Below, piece after piece: positions 4,699 to 5,174 of a stretch of DNA of 5,174 nt. The stretch covers positions 1 to 5,174 of the forward strand of contig JAJYPW010000075.1 in the NCBI GenBank assembly GCA_021795055.1, written 5' to 3'. The notes under the pieces are model-generated. The model made no database searches. It had not been told where the DNA came from and worked only from the letters and a program-made list of their open reading frames with translations. A program made the position numbers and the translations under genes. The DNA comes from Thermoplasmata archaeon (GTDB lineage: Archaea > Thermoplasmatota > Thermoplasmata > Thermoplasmatales > Thermoplasmataceae). Each line of letters starts with the position of its first letter. The first letter of the stretch is position 1.

Positions 4699-5174
4699 GC
4701 CTTTCAGATCTATTGCTGCAAGATCATAAACCCTGGAGAGCATTCCGTCAACCTGGCTTGTTTCCCGTGGCCTGACCCGCTTGTAGAATCTCCTGGCATA
4801 AATGAAATTCTTCTCAAACTTGCTGAGAGCCGAAGATGGAATGAAACCGGAAAATTCAGCCTCTCCGGCTTCGATTATCCTTCCCGAAAGCATGAGGGCT
4901 GCTTCGACATGGGAAAACATATTCCATGGCACTCCGGTCAGAAATGGCATCCCGAAACGTATATCGGGGTTTCCTATCCTTGTATCCTTGTCATAGACAA
5001 CCGCGTCGCAGGAAAGGACGATTTCGAGTGCCAGGCCCAGGCAGAGCCCGTTGATCCTTGCAGAATAGACTTTCTCTGATGACCTTATCAGCCAGGAAAC
5101 GCTCCTTGCAAGAGTGAAGATGTCGTCCATCCTGTCCTCCATCCGGATCAGGACGCATGAAGTATCGAATCCTA
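4639..5174 (-). CDS. Crotonase-family protein (enoyl-CoA hydratase/isomerase-like), 3' part
   Basis: The minus-strand frame stays open to the right edge (GFDTSCVLIR precedes the ATG at 5142), so the N-terminus lies outside the window and 177 residues are visible. Enzymes of this superfamily hydrate, isomerise or hydrolyse acyl-CoA thioesters. The core signature is clear: ARINGLCLGLALEIVLSCDAVVYD, then GNPDIRFGMPF. GFD at the edge fits the end of the first oxyanion-hole motif (SAG.D). From the ATG at 5142, E40 aligns with E144 of rat mitochondrial enoyl-CoA hydratase, but E164 is replaced by D60 (NPDIRFG). The usual GGG before the first glutamate reads GLA, and the region after the second differs from the hydratase PGAGG. 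The exact reaction is therefore uncertain, and a non-hydratase member is plausible. The gene converges on tatC, and their coding ends overlap by 60 bases. Confidence 0.87.
   Translation of the reverse strand, partial: GFDTSCVLIRMEDRMDDIFTLARSVSWLIRSSEKVYSARINGLCLGLALEIVLSCDAVVYDKDTRIGNPDIRFGMPFLTGVPWNMFSHVEAALMLSGRIIEAGEAEFSGFIPSSALSKFEKNFIYARRFYKRVRPRETSQVDGMLSRVYDLAAIDLKGLERFREVIAGSLKIPLDPD

Noticed and set aside
1..5174. CRISPR array, tRNA or rRNA gene, tandem repeats
   Set aside because: No regularly spaced direct repeats, cloverleaf-like segments or conserved rRNA stretches were seen by eye. The only clear repeats are the transposon ends, the target duplication and the 3195-3219 palindrome.

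Overview
The window looks archaeal, most likely from a member of the Thermoplasmatales/Thermoplasmata. The grounds are AGG/AGA-rich arginine codon use, TATA boxes about 23 bases upstream of start codons with no clear Shine-Dalgarno site (leaderless genes), tightly packed genes, and a minimal TatA-TatC export pair. The assignment rests on style and protein resemblance, not on a database search.

Host backbone. Bases 1-839 hold the 3' part of a threonyl-tRNA synthetase gene, followed 4 bases later by a small unknown gene (844-1182). Bases 3578-4698 hold tatA and tatC, overlapping by 4 bases, with a TATA box directly upstream of tatA. A divergent crotonase-family (enoyl-CoA hydratase/isomerase) gene runs in from the right edge on the minus strand. 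Its 3' end overlaps the 3' end of tatC by 60 bases.

Inserted block. Everything between the unknown gene and tatA (1185-3534) is foreign. It is bounded by a 20-base inverted repeat matching at 19 of 20 positions (1185-1204 and 3515-3534), with an exact 9-base direct repeat TTCGTGATG abutting on the outside (1176-1184 and 3535-3543). Removing the block and one repeat leaves the stop codon of the 844-1182 gene about 36 bases before the tatA start, so the ancestral order was probably thrS - orf - tatA - tatC. Inside are a 5'-truncated, frameshifted DDE transposase remnant (copy 1, 1200-1770), a piece of an AT-rich membrane-protein gene cut off at the boundary of copy 2 (1791-2053), a second, longer but also broken DDE transposase (copy 2, 2069-3166), and an intact divergent 107-codon gene (3218-3541).

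The most interesting point is that the intact small gene lies inside the terminal inverted repeats. Its last codons are the repeat itself, and its stop codon comes from the target duplication. It faces the dead transposase across a perfect 10-base-arm palindrome that contains its own start codon and overlaps a TATA-like stretch usable in both directions. This looks like a transposon with a divergently transcribed passenger gene, possibly regulated at that palindrome. The passenger frame is still open while both transposases are inactivated.
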